Source: Spirochaetaceae bacterium (lineage in GTDB: Bacteria > Spirochaetota > Spirochaetia > Treponematales > Rectinemataceae). From it: a stretch of 64,000 bases of DNA. Within the stretch, counting starts at the first letter, position 1. Every line of letters starts with the position of its first letter. Position numbers and translations under genes: made by a program. The stretch spans positions 1 to 64,000 of the forward strand of contig JANXYQ010000136.1 of the NCBI GenBank assembly GCA_025355995.1. Direction: 5' to 3'. Positions 43,155-52,760 of this stretch are shown one piece after another. Below the pieces are notes generated by a model. The model had not been told where the DNA came from. It did no database searches and worked only from the letters and a program-made list of their open reading frames with translations.

Positions 43155-43920
43155 CGTCTCCCCCTTCGGTGATTATCTCGCGTATGAGCTTTCGGATCTC
43201 GCCAGGGAGCCCGTCCGCCGCGAGGAGCTCCGGACGGTACGCCAGGGTCTTCTTCAGGCTTTCCCTGAGGCGCCATCGAGCAATATTCGCGTGGTGTCCC
43301 GAAGTCAGGACCTCGGGAACCCGCAGGTTATCATATATGGCCGGACGTGTATACTGGGGATACTCTAGGAGAGCCCCCTCGCGGCCCTCCGCGGCGGGCG
43401 CGAAGCTCTCCTCGAGCAGGGACTCGCCCGAGATTACGTCGGGTACGAGGCGGTAGACGGCGTCGACGAGGACGAGGGCCGCGATCTCCCCCGAGCTGAG
43501 CACGTAATCGCCGACGGAGATCTCGTCGGTGACGTAGCGGTCGATCACCCGCTGGTCCACGCCCTCGTAGCGGCCGCAGATTATCACGAGCTCCGCCTCC
43601 CGCGAGAGGTCGGCGGCCATCTCCTGGTTGAAGAGCCTGCCCGATGGCGTGACATAAACGGTGCGCGCGCCGGGCGCCGCCCCGTCGCCGCCGGCCCCGG
43701 CGGCTTGGAGGGCGAGGCTCAGGGGCCCGGGCAGCATCAGCATGCCCGCGCCCCCGCCGAAGACGAGGTCGTCGCACTTATGATGCTTGTCGGTGGCGTA
43801 GTCGCGGATGTTGACGAGCTTGTAGGACATGAGGCCGCGCTCCACCGCCTTGGCCATTATCGAGCTCTCGAAGAAGCCTTTGAGTATCTCGGGGAAGAGG
43901 CTTAGGACGGTGATCCTCAT
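43096..43920 (-). CDS. trmD: tRNA (guanine-37-N1)-methyltransferase
   Basis: 274 residues from ATG 43920. Makes m1G37 in tRNA with S-adenosylmethionine bound by a trefoil knot. [21 protein letters not shown] starts the protein, [16 protein letters not shown] and [42 protein letters not shown] form the knot and active site. The C-terminal tail after LIREIIT (about 25 residues, polar) is coded within the start of rplS. Start overlaps the rimM stop (ATGA). Confidence 0.97.
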   Translation of the reverse strand: MRITVLSLFPEILKGFFESSIMAKAVERGLMSYKLVNIRDYATDKHHKCDDLVFGGGAGMLMLPGPLSLALQAAGAGGDGAAPGARTVYVTPSGRLFNQEMAADLSREAELVIICGRYEGVDQRVIDRYVTDEISVGDYVLSSGEIAALVLVDAVYRLVPDVISGESLLEESFAPAAEGREGALLEYPQYTRPAIYDNLRVPEVLTSGHHANIARWRLRESLKKTLAYRPELLAADGLPGEIRKLIREIITEGGDDEPNTEDPGAADQGRSAWL

Positions 43921-44510
43921 TCGTCGGGTCGCCCGTCGGGCGACAGGAGCTCGGGAACCAGCAGAGCGATGCTGCCTCCGCCTATGTCGACCTCGCCGAC
44001 GAACTCCTTGCGGAAGGGCACGATGGCCGTGCCGCCGCCGGGAAGGACGACCTCGAGCCAGGGCTCGGCTCCGCCCCCTAGGACGGAGCGCACCTCCCCC
44101 AGTCTCGTTCCCTTCGCGGGCGAATCGCTTCCGTCGACGATGGCGAGGCCGACGAGGTCGTCCTCGTACCATTCGTTGGGACGCAGGGGCGCCGCCTCCG
44201 CTCGGGGCACGATGATCTCCATGCCGGTTAGGGCGCGGGCGGCCTCGGGGCTCGGATAGCCCTCGAAGGCGATCGTCAGGGAAGGGCCCTCGCCCTCGAT
44301 CCGCAGGACCTTGAGCCTCAGGGCCCGCGGCGTCCTCGAAGGGACGCCCGGCGCGCCTCCGGCCGCCCCGTCGGTATCGGGAGCCTCGAGCCTCGCTTCC
44401 TTGATCTTGCGGAAATGGGCGCTCTCGCCCGAGTGGGAGTGGACTTTAAGGTCGCCCCGGACGCCCTTTGGCGCGCCGAGGCGACCGATGGATACATATT
44501 CCCGATCCAT
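43917..44510 (-). CDS. rimM: 16S rRNA processing / 30S maturation protein RimM
   Basis: 197 residues. IGRLGAPKGVRGDLKVHSHSGE is the N-terminal RimM signature; PLRPNEWYEDDLVGLAIVD begins the PRC-barrel half that binds S19, and IVPFRKEFVGEVDIGGGSIALLVPELL closes it. A 15-20 residue Gly/Ala/Pro-rich insertion (about 40-60) separates the first strands. It assists 30S head assembly. It sits in the standard rpsP-khpA-rimM-trmD order. Confidence 0.95.
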   Translation of the reverse strand: MDREYVSIGRLGAPKGVRGDLKVHSHSGESAHFRKIKEARLEAPDTDGAAGGAPGVPSRTPRALRLKVLRIEGEGPSLTIAFEGYPSPEAARALTGMEIIVPRAEAAPLRPNEWYEDDLVGLAIVDGSDSPAKGTRLGEVRSVLGGGAEPWLEVVLPGGGTAIVPFRKEFVGEVDIGGGSIALLVPELLSPDGRPDE

Positions 44511-44544
44511 TTAAAGAAACCTCATTTCCGGCTAGAAATGAAGG

Positions 44545-44778
44545 TTAATCCAGGATCTCGAGGACGACGCGCTTATCGGAAGCGCCGGAGGAGGCGGAGA
44601 GAATGGTGCGCATGGCCTTGGCTATGCGCCCGTGCTTCCCGATCACCTTGCCGATGTCCTCGGCCGCGACCCTGAGCTCGAGTATCGTGGACTTATCGCC
44701 CTCGACCACCGCCACGGAGACGGAGGCCGGATCGTCCACGAGGGACTTGGCGATGTATTCTACGAGATCGCGTTCCAC
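44545..44778 (-). CDS. khpA: KH-domain RNA-binding protein KhpA
   Basis: 77 residues consisting of one KH domain: VEYIAKSLVDDPASVSVAVVEGDKSTILELRVAAEDIGKVIGKHGRIAKAMRTIL with the GxxG loop GKHG. KhpA (YlqC) pairs with KhpB in several bacteria to bind RNAs and influence cell elongation or sRNA action. It begins 9 bases after rpsP. The 34-base gap to rimM is short. Confidence 0.95.
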   Translation of the reverse strand: MERDLVEYIAKSLVDDPASVSVAVVEGDKSTILELRVAAEDIGKVIGKHGRIAKAMRTILSASSGASDKRVVLEILD

Positions 44779-44787
44779 GATCCCTCC

Positions 44788-45045
44788 TTATGACTTTATC
44801 TGTATGCCTTTTTTGTTGAAGAGGCCGCGGACCGTGTCGGTGGGGCGGGCGCCCTTGGCGAGCCACTCCTTGGCCTGGGTCTCGTCGATGACGATCTGCT
44901 TCTCGACCGCCTTCTCGATCGGGTGGTAGAGGCCGATCTCGGCGAGGCAGACGCCGTCGCGGGGCACGCGGGAATCCATCACGACGATGCGGTAAAAGGG
45001 CCTCATCTTGGTACCGAAACGCTTTAGCCTGATCTTGACGCTCAT
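44788..45045 (-). CDS. rpsP: Ribosomal protein S16
   Basis: 85 residues. [41 protein letters not shown] is the S16 signature. ATG 45045 was chosen because GGAGG lies 8 bases upstream; an in-frame ATG five codons earlier is less good. First gene of the rpsP-khpA-rimM-trmD-rplS group. A promoter about 95 bases upstream leaves an untranslated leader of roughly 85 bases in which no known S16 control element was recognised. Confidence 0.96.
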   Translation of the reverse strand: MSVKIRLKRFGTKMRPFYRIVVMDSRVPRDGVCLAEIGLYHPIEKAVEKQIVIDETQAKEWLAKGARPTDTVRGLFNKKGIQIKS

Positions 45046-45137
45046 AGTACTGTCCTCCAAGGAACCTTACGGAAGATTGGGTCCGCCTTACGACATGGTT
45101 TTCCCCGGACGGCGGGCCCGGAGCGGGGGGTTCGAAG

Positions 45138-45167
45138 GTTATACAACGCGGGAGGCCCCAGGGTCAA
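45138..45167 (-). promoter_or_regulatory. Promoter of the rpsP ribosomal operon
   Basis: Minus strand TTGACC (45167-45162), 18-base spacer, TATAAC (45143-45138). It lies between the chemoreceptor stop (45185) and rpsP, where a new operon must begin. Confidence 0.6.
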
Positions 45168-45184
45168 TGCGCGAGGCCGGGAGC

Positions 45185-47278
45185 TCAGACCTTGAAGCGC
45201 CCTATCGCGTCCTCCATGCCGGCGATGGTGCCTCGCATCGACCGGGAGACCTCGGCTATGCGCTGCGAGCCCTCGGAGATGCCCGCCGAGCTCGAGGCCA
45301 AATCGCCCATGGTGGCCTGGATGCTCACCGTAGTCGCCCTGAGCTTGCCCATCTCCGCCAGGATGGTCTCGTTCCCCTCGCTTATTTCCCTTGAACCCGA
45401 GCCGACCTGCGCGGTGATCTCCTTGACGGTCTTGAGGGCCTCGAGGACCTGAGAGCCTCCTACCCTCTGCTCGCCCAGGGCGTCGCGCATCTCCCGCACG
45501 AGGCTCTCGGTCTCGGAAATGCGCGAGGAGACCGCGTCGAAGGCCGTCTCAGATACCCTCGAGGCTTGAACGACCTCCGCTATCGAGCCTTGAACTCGGA
45601 CGAGGTCGGCGCCGATGGTCCTCGATTGCTCTGCGGCCGTCTCGGCAAGGCGCCTGATCTCATCGGCCACGACCGAGAAGCCCTTGCCGGCCTCGCCCGC
45701 GTGGGCGGCCTCGATGGCCGCGTTCATCGCGAGGAGGTTGGTCTGCGAGGCGATGCCGGCGACGGTCTCGTTAGCCTCGAGGAGGGCCCTCGAGCTCTCA
45801 GCTATCTGGGCGACCCGTTCCCCGGCGTCGCCCTGCTTGGACCTTCCCTCGGCGGCGGCCTCGAGGAGGGCCGCGAATTGGAGGGCCATGGCCTCCATCG
45901 AGCGGAAGCCGGAATCCACGTTCGCGACCATCTCCTCGATGGCCGAGGAGGCTTCGGCCACGCTCGAGGATTGATCGCGGACGAGCCGATCGAGGCCGTC
46001 GATATTGCGCGCTATCTGCACTATGGCGCTCGAGGACTCCTCGACGCTGGCGACCTGGGCGCCCACGCCCACCCGCACCGCCGCGACGACCCCCGAGATC
46101 AACGAGACGGCCCCGACGGCGTCCCGGACCGAACCCCCGAGCTCCGAGCCTATCGACACGAGGCCGGCCTGGGACGCGCGGAGGCTCGATACGATCTCCC
46201 TCAGCTTGGCGAGGAAGGCATTGAACGAGGAGCCGAGCTCCCCGATCTCGTCGGAGCGGTCGATGGAGATGCTCTTGCCGAGGTCCGCCTCTCCCATCGA
46301 GAGCTCGCGGAAGGCATCTCCGGCCCTGGCTATCGGCAGGGCTATGCCCCTCGCCATCGCCAGGGAGAGCAGGATGGCCGAGAGGGCTCCCGCGGCGAGA
46401 AGGAGGCCGAGGAGGATCAGGATGGGTCGGATCGCGGCGTCGATTTCGTCGACGGGTTGGTCGATCGCGAGGACCCAGCCCGATGAGCCGGGCACGGGCG
46501 CGTAGAAGCTCAGGAAGCGCTTGCCGCTCGGCGCCCTCCACTCGCCGATGCCAGGCATCCCCGTGGCCATGGCCAGCCCGAGGGCGTCGAATCCCTCGTA
46601 TCCGGCCGCGTCGGCTTCGCCTATCTTGAGCTTCATGACTTTGTCGGCCGAGGGATGGGCGATGACGAAGCCGCCCGGCCCGAGCAGCCAGCCGAAGCCC
46701 GCCTTGCCCACCCGTATCGGGGAGATGAGGGCGGAGAGCTCCCTCAGTTTTATCTGGAAGGCGGCCAGGCCGAGGGCGGAGCCGTCCCTGCCCTTGGCCG
46801 CCTGGGCGAGGACGACGATATCCATCCCGAAGGCCTCGGACTCGAAGGGAGCGCTTATGACGAAATCGGCCCCGGCCATCGCCGCCTTGAAATAATCGCC
46901 GTCGGCGACGTTCCCGCGGACTCCCGCCGAGCTAAGGTAGCTTCCGTCGGGCCAGGCGAAGAAAGTTCCGGCGACCTCCGGGGAAATCGCCTCGGCCAGG
47001 CCGAGGGCCTCCTTCTCGGCTTCCGGCCTGTCCTTGGAAAGGAGCTCCGCGCGATGCGCGATGAGCCTGAGTTGCCATCGCATCTTCTCGATGAAGCCGC
47101 CGATCTGCTCGGACCTGGCCTCCGCGAGCTTGGCGCCCCCGTCGAGGACGAGGGCCCTCGTCGCGCCTCCCATCTTCAGGCCGAGGAGGACGAAGACGAG
47201 GGAGAGGATGAGTACGACGTAGGCGCTTAGCGCGAGCGCGATGCGGCCCCTCAGCATGAGCGTAAATTTCCCGCTCAT
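45185..47278 (-). CDS. Methyl-accepting chemotaxis protein with dCache-type sensor, coupled to glycan genes
   Basis: 697 residues. TM1 ([22 protein letters not shown], about 12-34), a periplasmic sensor of about 240 residues with dCache features ([31 protein letters not shown] and [22 protein letters not shown]), TM2 (about 280-305), HAMP, then a signalling domain with [37 protein letters not shown] 47278 overlaps the fucosidase stop (ATGA), so it is made with the glycan-degrading enzymes. Attraction to the same sugar or its products is a reasonable inference; dCache domains usually bind small molecules directly or through binding proteins. Confidence 0.93.
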   Translation of the reverse strand: MSGKFTLMLRGRIALALSAYVVLILSLVFVLLGLKMGGATRALVLDGGAKLAEARSEQIGGFIEKMRWQLRLIAHRAELLSKDRPEAEKEALGLAEAISPEVAGTFFAWPDGSYLSSAGVRGNVADGDYFKAAMAGADFVISAPFESEAFGMDIVVLAQAAKGRDGSALGLAAFQIKLRELSALISPIRVGKAGFGWLLGPGGFVIAHPSADKVMKLKIGEADAAGYEGFDALGLAMATGMPGIGEWRAPSGKRFLSFYAPVPGSSGWVLAIDQPVDEIDAAIRPILILLGLLLAAGALSAILLSLAMARGIALPIARAGDAFRELSMGEADLGKSISIDRSDEIGELGSSFNAFLAKLREIVSSLRASQAGLVSIGSELGGSVRDAVGAVSLISGVVAAVRVGVGAQVASVEESSSAIVQIARNIDGLDRLVRDQSSSVAEASSAIEEMVANVDSGFRSMEAMALQFAALLEAAAEGRSKQGDAGERVAQIAESSRALLEANETVAGIASQTNLLAMNAAIEAAHAGEAGKGFSVVADEIRRLAETAAEQSRTIGADLVRVQGSIAEVVQASRVSETAFDAVSSRISETESLVREMRDALGEQRVGGSQVLEALKTVKEITAQVGSGSREISEGNETILAEMGKLRATTVSIQATMGDLASSSAGISEGSQRIAEVSRSMRGTIAGMEDAIGRFKV

Positions 47279-48663
47279 CGCTCCCCCGGCCTCGCGGGAG
47301 TCTCGAGGCGATGGACCGCGACGCGCCGGACTAGGGGAGTCGCCAAGCTGCCATCGATCGCGAGCCTCAGCGCCTCGGCCTCGATCGGAGGGAATCGGAG
47401 GATCCGCTTATACCCTATGGTGGTCCCCTGGGCGAGGCCGATCCACCGGCCTCCCCGCCTGGCCTCGACGCGGAAGGCCGAGATCCTCTGCCCGAGCTCG
47501 ACGAATTCCTCGATCGAGACCGCGTCGAAGCGGCGCGGGCCGGTGAATTCCAGCTCGATCCAGGGGGAGGTCTCGCCCTCCTCCGGCGCCCAGTAGAGGC
47601 CGGCATCATCGCTCGAGGCTCCGCTGGGCGCGTAGGCGGGGTCCCGGCCCCAGGTCGACGAGGCGGAGGCGGTCGAGCCCGAGGCGAGGTCCTCCGAGAA
47701 AGCGCGCTCGAGGAGGCGACCGAAAGCGGCGAGGGAGTTGGCGTCTGCCGAGGCTATCCGTCCCTCGCGCGTCGGGGGGACGTTGAGGAGGAGCACGGAG
47801 TTGCGGCCTACGGATTTCAGGTAGAGCTCGAGGAGCTCTTCCTCGCGCTTCACTTTCCCGTCCTCCTCGGGATGGTGGAACCAGCCCGGGCGTATGGATA
47901 CGTCGCACTCCCCGACCAGCCACTCGCTCCCGTCGGGGCTGCCTCGGCCGAGGAGGGCGGCGTCGCTCCCGCTGATCGAACCCAGCGGCGTCAGCTTGGA
48001 CCAGTTGGTCTCGCCCGCGACCCCGTCCTCGTTGCCGATCCAGCGGATGTCGGGCCCGGACTCCGAGAAGATCGCCGCCCCCGGCTGAAGGCGCCGGACG
48101 AGGGCCACCCAACGGTCGACGGCGTAGGCCTGATCGACCCCCGGCCCCTTCGCCCCGTCGAACCAGACCTCCCCGATCTCGCCGTAGCCGGAAAGGAGCT
48201 CCTCCAGCTGGCCCAGGTAGTATTCGTTGTATTCCGCCCCCCGCCCGTATGAGGGGGCGTTCCGGTCCCAGGGCGAGAGGTAGACGCCGAAGCGCAGGCC
48301 GGCGCGGCGGCAGGCCTCCGAGACTTCCCGGACGAGGTCGCCGCGCCCGGAGCGCCAGGGGCTCGAGGCGACCGAGTGCTTCGTCAGGCGGCTGGGCCAG
48401 AGGCAGAAGCCGTCGTGGTGCTTGCAGGTGAGGATGAGCTGCCGGGCGCCCGCGGCCTTGAAGGCCCCGGCCCACTGGTCCGCGTCGAGGGCCGCGGGAT
48501 CGAAAAGCCGCGGGTCCTCGGTCCCCTCCCCCCACTCCCTCCCGGAGAAGGTATTGATGCCGAAGTGGGCGAAGCCGATCAACCCCATTCCCTGGTAGGC
48601 GAGCTGGCGGGCGGAGGGCGTCGGGGCGAGCGCCGCCGGCGCGGGGCGCTTGGAGCCGCTCAT
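47275..48663 (-). CDS. GH29 alpha-L-fucosidase with C-terminal carbohydrate-binding-like domain
   Basis: 462 residues. [17 protein letters not shown] near 31-47, [21 protein letters not shown] (79-98) and the nucleophile Asp169 in [11 protein letters not shown] are the GH29 landmarks. From about residue 335 a discoidin/F5-8C-like beta-sandwich begins ([22 protein letters not shown]), as in CBM32-bearing fucosidases. There is no signal peptide, so it should act in the cytoplasm on imported oligosaccharides. Start at ATG 48663 overlaps the GH112 stop (ATGA); the stop overlaps the chemoreceptor start. It would remove fucose before phosphorolysis. Confidence 0.92.
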   Translation of the reverse strand: MSGSKRPAPAALAPTPSARQLAYQGMGLIGFAHFGINTFSGREWGEGTEDPRLFDPAALDADQWAGAFKAAGARQLILTCKHHDGFCLWPSRLTKHSVASSPWRSGRGDLVREVSEACRRAGLRFGVYLSPWDRNAPSYGRGAEYNEYYLGQLEELLSGYGEIGEVWFDGAKGPGVDQAYAVDRWVALVRRLQPGAAIFSESGPDIRWIGNEDGVAGETNWSKLTPLGSISGSDAALLGRGSPDGSEWLVGECDVSIRPGWFHHPEEDGKVKREEELLELYLKSVGRNSVLLLNVPPTREGRIASADANSLAAFGRLLERAFSEDLASGSTASASSTWGRDPAYAPSGASSDDAGLYWAPEEGETSPWIELEFTGPRRFDAVSIEEFVELGQRISAFRVEARRGGRWIGLAQGTTIGYKRILRFPPIEAEALRLAIDGSLATPLVRRVAVHRLETPARPGER

Positions 48664-50918
48664 GGCGCCCCTCCCCCGTCGTATTCGAACCAGGCGCATT
48701 CCAGGCTCGCGAGCTCCACCGCGATCCTGGTCCCGTCGCCGAGGGTCAGGTTAGTCGAAACAGGCTCGTCCGCGCAGTTCACGGCGGCGAAGCGGCCGAC
48801 GGAGGGATAGGCGTGCAGCTCGACCCGGGGGTCCTGCGCACGCCAGGTCTCGAAGGCCGCCTCGGCGCCGGCGGCCCAGTAGAGGGCCCGCTCGAGGAGG
48901 CGCGCGTTCTCGTGGCTGTAGGGCAGGCCCGCGACATAGGCGGCCCGTCCCGAGCCGAACCGGTTGACGGCGAGGCAGGCGTCCTCGCCTCCGGGCCCGG
49001 AGGCCCTGAGGACGCGCGCCCCCGAAGGCAAGGCGCGGACCTGGGAAATGCCCTCCCCCAGGTCCGGGCGCTCTGAGAGGCCGGCGTCCACGAAGTGGCC
49101 GGGCCTCGGGGCCGGGGGCCTCTCGCGCCAATTGAGGCCCAAGCCCATCTCGCGCTCCACGCCGAGGATGTCCCGGAGCTGGAAATAGGCGCCCTGCCTC
49201 TCGCGGGCCGAGGGCTCGCCGATGCCTATCAGGCCCCCTCCCCTCGCGACCCATAGCCTGATGGCGGCCGCGAGCCTCGGGTTTTCCCAGGCCTCTCCCC
49301 CGCTCCACGCCGTCCCGGCGTCGCCCGCGAGGACGAGGACCGCCGGGAGCCGCGGGAGACCCTCGCGGAGGACCTGGTCGAAGGAGAGGAACTCCAGGTC
49401 GAAGGCCTGGCCCGCGAGGGCCTCGAGGAAGCCGAGGTAGGCATGGCAGCGGCGGTTGGGGAGGGAGTGGGCGACCTGGTGCCCCATCCAGCGGCGGGTC
49501 TCGCCCCAGGCGTTGAGGACGCAGACCTTGAAGGGCGCGACCCAGGGGGAGGCGAAGCGTCGCCCGTCGAGGCCCGGCTCCGCAAGGCTGGTCGCGGCGC
49601 GGATCTCGCGGAACCGGCGGCAGATGCCCTCGACCTCGGCGACGAAGGCGGGAAAGCGGCAGGCGAGCGAGAGGTAGCCGCCGTAGCCCATCCGGTCCAT
49701 GGGCGAGCGCAGGATGGCGCGCCGCGAGCGGGCCCACACTCGCCTCGCCTCGCCCGCCGGGTCGCCGCCCTCGCGGAAGACGTCGGGGAAGAGATAGGGA
49801 TAGAAGCGGGCCTCGGTCTCGCGCACGGGTATGTCGGCGATCATCCGCGTCGTAACGGCGTCGGCCCCAGCCCCCACGACGCCGTCGAGGCCGATGGAGC
49901 CGAAATAGGGGCCGTAGGGCTCGGTGCCCGCCCAATGGTCCCCGAGGAACATGTAGGCCTTCTTGCCGGCGGCGTGGACCAGGTCGACGCACTCCCTCGC
50001 GAAGAGCGCGACGAAGCGCTGGATGAAATCCATCCAATCGAGGAAGGCCTTCGAGGGAAGGCGGGCGGGATTGTTGCCGTAGCCCTGGTCGATCAGGTCC
50101 TCGGGGCTCAGCCTATAGCCCCTCTCCCTCTCGAATTCGTCCATCGCGAGGGCGCTGGCGCAGAAGCCGTAGCCGAACCAATCGACGCGCCTCTCCTTGC
50201 CGCGCTCGTCGTAGGCGAGGTCGAAATTGTAGAAGAATGTAGTGAAGCGCACGACGCCCGTGCTCGGCCGCTCGGCGAGCCACTCGCGAAGCACCTCGAG
50301 GAGGCGGGCGCGGGCCTCGGGATGCCTCGGGTCGAGGGGCATGCGGTGCTCCTCGGTCCAGGCGTTCGTGATGTGGTTGTACATCGACACAGGCTCCCAG
50401 AGCTGGTCGGCGAGAAAGCTCGCGGTATAGACGTGCCCGGGCACGGCCCCCTCGACGACGATTCGGCGCGTTGCGCGATCCCAGGTCCAGGCGGAGGGGG
50501 GCAGGCTCTCGCCCGCGCTGCGGTCGTAGACCTCCCAGTAGCGGCCCGGGTCGTGGCGGTCGTCCGGCGCGAACTGCTCGGCGTAATAGCGCGCCATGGG
50601 GTCGATCTCGAGCCGTGGGCCGAGGGCGCTAACCCTATCGGAGATGAGATAGGCCTGCTGGAGGAAGCCGCGGTGCGCCTTCGCCCACTCGTTGTCCTCG
50701 CGCACGAGGCAGAGGGTCGAGTAGACGGTGAAGCCCATGTACGCGATCTCGGGCGATAGTCTCGTGCCGTCCGAATCGCGAACGGCGTCGATCCCCCAGC
50801 GCTCCGCCAGCTCGAGGACCTCCTTCTCCATGCCCGCCTGCGCCGGGAGGGTCACCCCGCCGGTCCCGCCGTCGATCTCAATGCGCTTATATCCGATGCC
50901 CATGCTCTTCTTCTCCAT
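48660..50918 (-). CDS. lnpA: GH112 1,3-beta-galactosyl-N-acetylhexosamine phosphorylase
   Basis: 752 residues, the same size as the bifidobacterial enzyme. The N-terminus GGVTLPAQAGMEKEVLELAERWGIDAVRDSDGT and FLGDHWAGTEPYG with the putative general acid Asp327 are family hallmarks; a glutamine-amidotransferase-like domain (about 470-640) and a small C-terminal beta domain follow. It cleaves galacto-N-biose or lacto-N-biose with phosphate to galactose 1-phosphate and HexNAc; some members prefer galactosyl-rhamnose. It is cytoplasmic. ATG 50918 directly follows the permease stop; ATG 50903 has a better placed GGAG and may be the true start. No galT, galE or nahK is in the window. Confidence 0.93.
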   Translation of the reverse strand: MEKKSMGIGYKRIEIDGGTGGVTLPAQAGMEKEVLELAERWGIDAVRDSDGTRLSPEIAYMGFTVYSTLCLVREDNEWAKAHRGFLQQAYLISDRVSALGPRLEIDPMARYYAEQFAPDDRHDPGRYWEVYDRSAGESLPPSAWTWDRATRRIVVEGAVPGHVYTASFLADQLWEPVSMYNHITNAWTEEHRMPLDPRHPEARARLLEVLREWLAERPSTGVVRFTTFFYNFDLAYDERGKERRVDWFGYGFCASALAMDEFERERGYRLSPEDLIDQGYGNNPARLPSKAFLDWMDFIQRFVALFARECVDLVHAAGKKAYMFLGDHWAGTEPYGPYFGSIGLDGVVGAGADAVTTRMIADIPVRETEARFYPYLFPDVFREGGDPAGEARRVWARSRRAILRSPMDRMGYGGYLSLACRFPAFVAEVEGICRRFREIRAATSLAEPGLDGRRFASPWVAPFKVCVLNAWGETRRWMGHQVAHSLPNRRCHAYLGFLEALAGQAFDLEFLSFDQVLREGLPRLPAVLVLAGDAGTAWSGGEAWENPRLAAAIRLWVARGGGLIGIGEPSARERQGAYFQLRDILGVEREMGLGLNWRERPPAPRPGHFVDAGLSERPDLGEGISQVRALPSGARVLRASGPGGEDACLAVNRFGSGRAAYVAGLPYSHENARLLERALYWAAGAEAAFETWRAQDPRVELHAYPSVGRFAAVNCADEPVSTNLTLGDGTRIAVELASLECAWFEYDGGGAP

Positions 50919-51779
50919 CTAGCCCTTCAGGCCGCCCATCATCACGCCGCTCGTCAACCTTTTCTGTGTCAGCGCGTAGACGAGGATCGTCGGTATCAGC
51001 ACGATCGCGAGGGCCGCGAACAGCGCCCCCCAATCGGTCGCGTAACGCGCTATCTCGTAGAGGTTGGAGATCCCCGCGGGAAGGGTTTTCTTCGGCTCCG
51101 AGTAGATCAGGGTCAAGGCGATGGGATACTCGTTCCAGAAGCCGAAGAAATTGAAGATCATGACCGTGATCAGGCCCGGCTGGACGAGGGGGGCCACGAT
51201 CCGGAAGAGGATAGCGTAGCGCCCGCAGCCGTCGATCGTGGCGGACTCCTCGTAGTCCCTGGGCACGGAGGCCAGGTAGCCGGCGAGCAGGTAGACCGAG
51301 AAGGGCAGCGCGCCGACAGCGTAGACGACGATCAGGGTCGCCCGGTTGTCCAACAACCCGACGCGGCTCAGCATCAGGAACAGGGGCACGAGGATCACTA
51401 TCGGCTGGATGAAGAGCCCCGCCATGTACACCGACTTGACCACGGCCGTCGCCTTACCCGCGAAGCGCGAGAGCGCGTAGGCGCTCATGAACGACAGCAG
51501 CGCCAGGATGAGCAGGGCTAGGCCCGTCACCATCACGGAATTGAGGAAATAATCGCCGATGCGGGCCTCCTTGAAGGCTCGCGCGAAATTGTCGAAGCGC
51601 GGCGCCGAGGGTAGCGTCCAGGGGCTCTCGAGAATTTCCTGGTTCGATTTGAGCGCGGAGATCAGGTTCCATAGCAGGGGATAGAGCACGATCGCCGAGA
51701 GCGCGATGAAGGCGATGCGCCTCGTCGCGAGGGCGGCCGAATGGCCGAAACCCCCTTCCCCGGGCCTGGCATCAGCCAT
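50919..51779 (-). CDS. ABC sugar transporter permease (MalG type)
   Basis: 286 residues with six membrane segments. FIALSAIVLYPLLWNLISALKSNQEILESPWTLP is the typical MalG N-terminus and DYEESATIDGCGRYAILFRIVAPLVQPGL is the EAA loop that touches the ATPase. It ends RLTSGVMMGGLKG, as is usual for CUT1 permeases. It overlaps the other permease by 8 bases. No ATP-binding subunit is present; CUT1 systems often share one MsmX-like ATPase encoded elsewhere. Confidence 0.94.
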   Translation of the reverse strand: MADARPGEGGFGHSAALATRRIAFIALSAIVLYPLLWNLISALKSNQEILESPWTLPSAPRFDNFARAFKEARIGDYFLNSVMVTGLALLILALLSFMSAYALSRFAGKATAVVKSVYMAGLFIQPIVILVPLFLMLSRVGLLDNRATLIVVYAVGALPFSVYLLAGYLASVPRDYEESATIDGCGRYAILFRIVAPLVQPGLITVMIFNFFGFWNEYPIALTLIYSEPKKTLPAGISNLYEIARYATDWGALFAALAIVLIPTILVYALTQKRLTSGVMMGGLKG

Positions 51780-52677
51780 AGCGCAGCTCCTTCGCGGTCG
51801 CCCGGTTGGCGACGAGGGATAGGACGAGGCAGAAAAGGAAAACGACCACCGAGATCGACATCGCGTAGCCGAAATTCGCGTTGGTGAAGCCCTGCCGGTA
51901 CATCTGGGTCAGGGCCACCTCCGAGGCCCAGTTGGGGCCTCCGTTGGTGAGGATGCTCACCATCGTAAAGCTGATCACGACGACGCCGTTGATCATGAAG
52001 ACTATGGTGACGCGGATGATTTGCCAGAGGAGGGGTACGGTGATGTTGAAGAACTGCTGGGCCTCGGAGGCTCCGTCCATTTCGGCGGCCTCGTAGAGCT
52101 CGGCCGGTATCGAATCTATGCCCGCGATGTACATCACCATGTAGTAGCCGAAGGCCTGCCAGATCATGATGATCGCGAGCGAGCCGAGTACGGTGCGCTC
52201 GTCGCCCAACCAAGGCCTCGCGAGGCCCCCGAGCCCGGCGACCCTGAGCAGCGAATTGACGAGGCCCATGTTCGGATTGAAAATGACGGACCAGAGTATG
52301 GAGATGACGACGAAGGAGAGGATGCTCGGGAGAAAGAAGACCACCCTGTAGAAATTCCGCTCGGCGAGATCCTTGCGCGCGAGTGCCGCCGCGGACAGGA
52401 GGGCCAGGAGGAGGGTCGGAATCGGGACGAGGAGCATGAGCTTCAGGGTATTCCCGAAGCTCTTTATCAGGTGAGGGTCGCTGGCGAACAGGTAGCGGAA
52501 ATTCTCCAGGCCGACGAAGCGCTTGGCCGAGTCGAGGCCCGACCACTCGAAGAGGGAGGTCGAGAAGATGCCCACGCTAGGGGCGACGTACAAGATGCAA
52601 TAGAGGGCGAGGGCTGGCCCCACGCAGGATGCGTAGAAGAGCGCGCTTCGCGCGTTCATGCGCTTTTTCACGGACAT
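51772..52677 (-). CDS. ABC sugar transporter permease (MalF type)
   Basis: 301 residues with six membrane segments. Begins ALFYASCVGPALALYCILYVAPSVGIFSTSLFEWSG, and has ELYEAAEMDGASEAQQFFNITVPLLWQII as its EAA loop. Typical CUT1 MalF-like subunit without the large periplasmic loop. GGGAG abuts ATG 52677, while GTG 52671 would have ideal spacing, so the real start may be two codons later. It lies 83 bases after the binding-protein gene, whose gap contains GC-rich inverted repeats that may lower permease expression. Confidence 0.94.
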   Translation of the reverse strand: MSVKKRMNARSALFYASCVGPALALYCILYVAPSVGIFSTSLFEWSGLDSAKRFVGLENFRYLFASDPHLIKSFGNTLKLMLLVPIPTLLLALLSAAALARKDLAERNFYRVVFFLPSILSFVVISILWSVIFNPNMGLVNSLLRVAGLGGLARPWLGDERTVLGSLAIIMIWQAFGYYMVMYIAGIDSIPAELYEAAEMDGASEAQQFFNITVPLLWQIIRVTIVFMINGVVVISFTMVSILTNGGPNWASEVALTQMYRQGFTNANFGYAMSISVVVFLFCLVLSLVANRATAKELRYG

Positions 52678-52760
52678 CTCCCGTAAAGAATGGCGGCTAA
52701 CGCGTCCGCCGAGGCCTCCGCGCGAGCGCGGCGATCCCGGCGGCGCGAGTCCCTCGCCGC

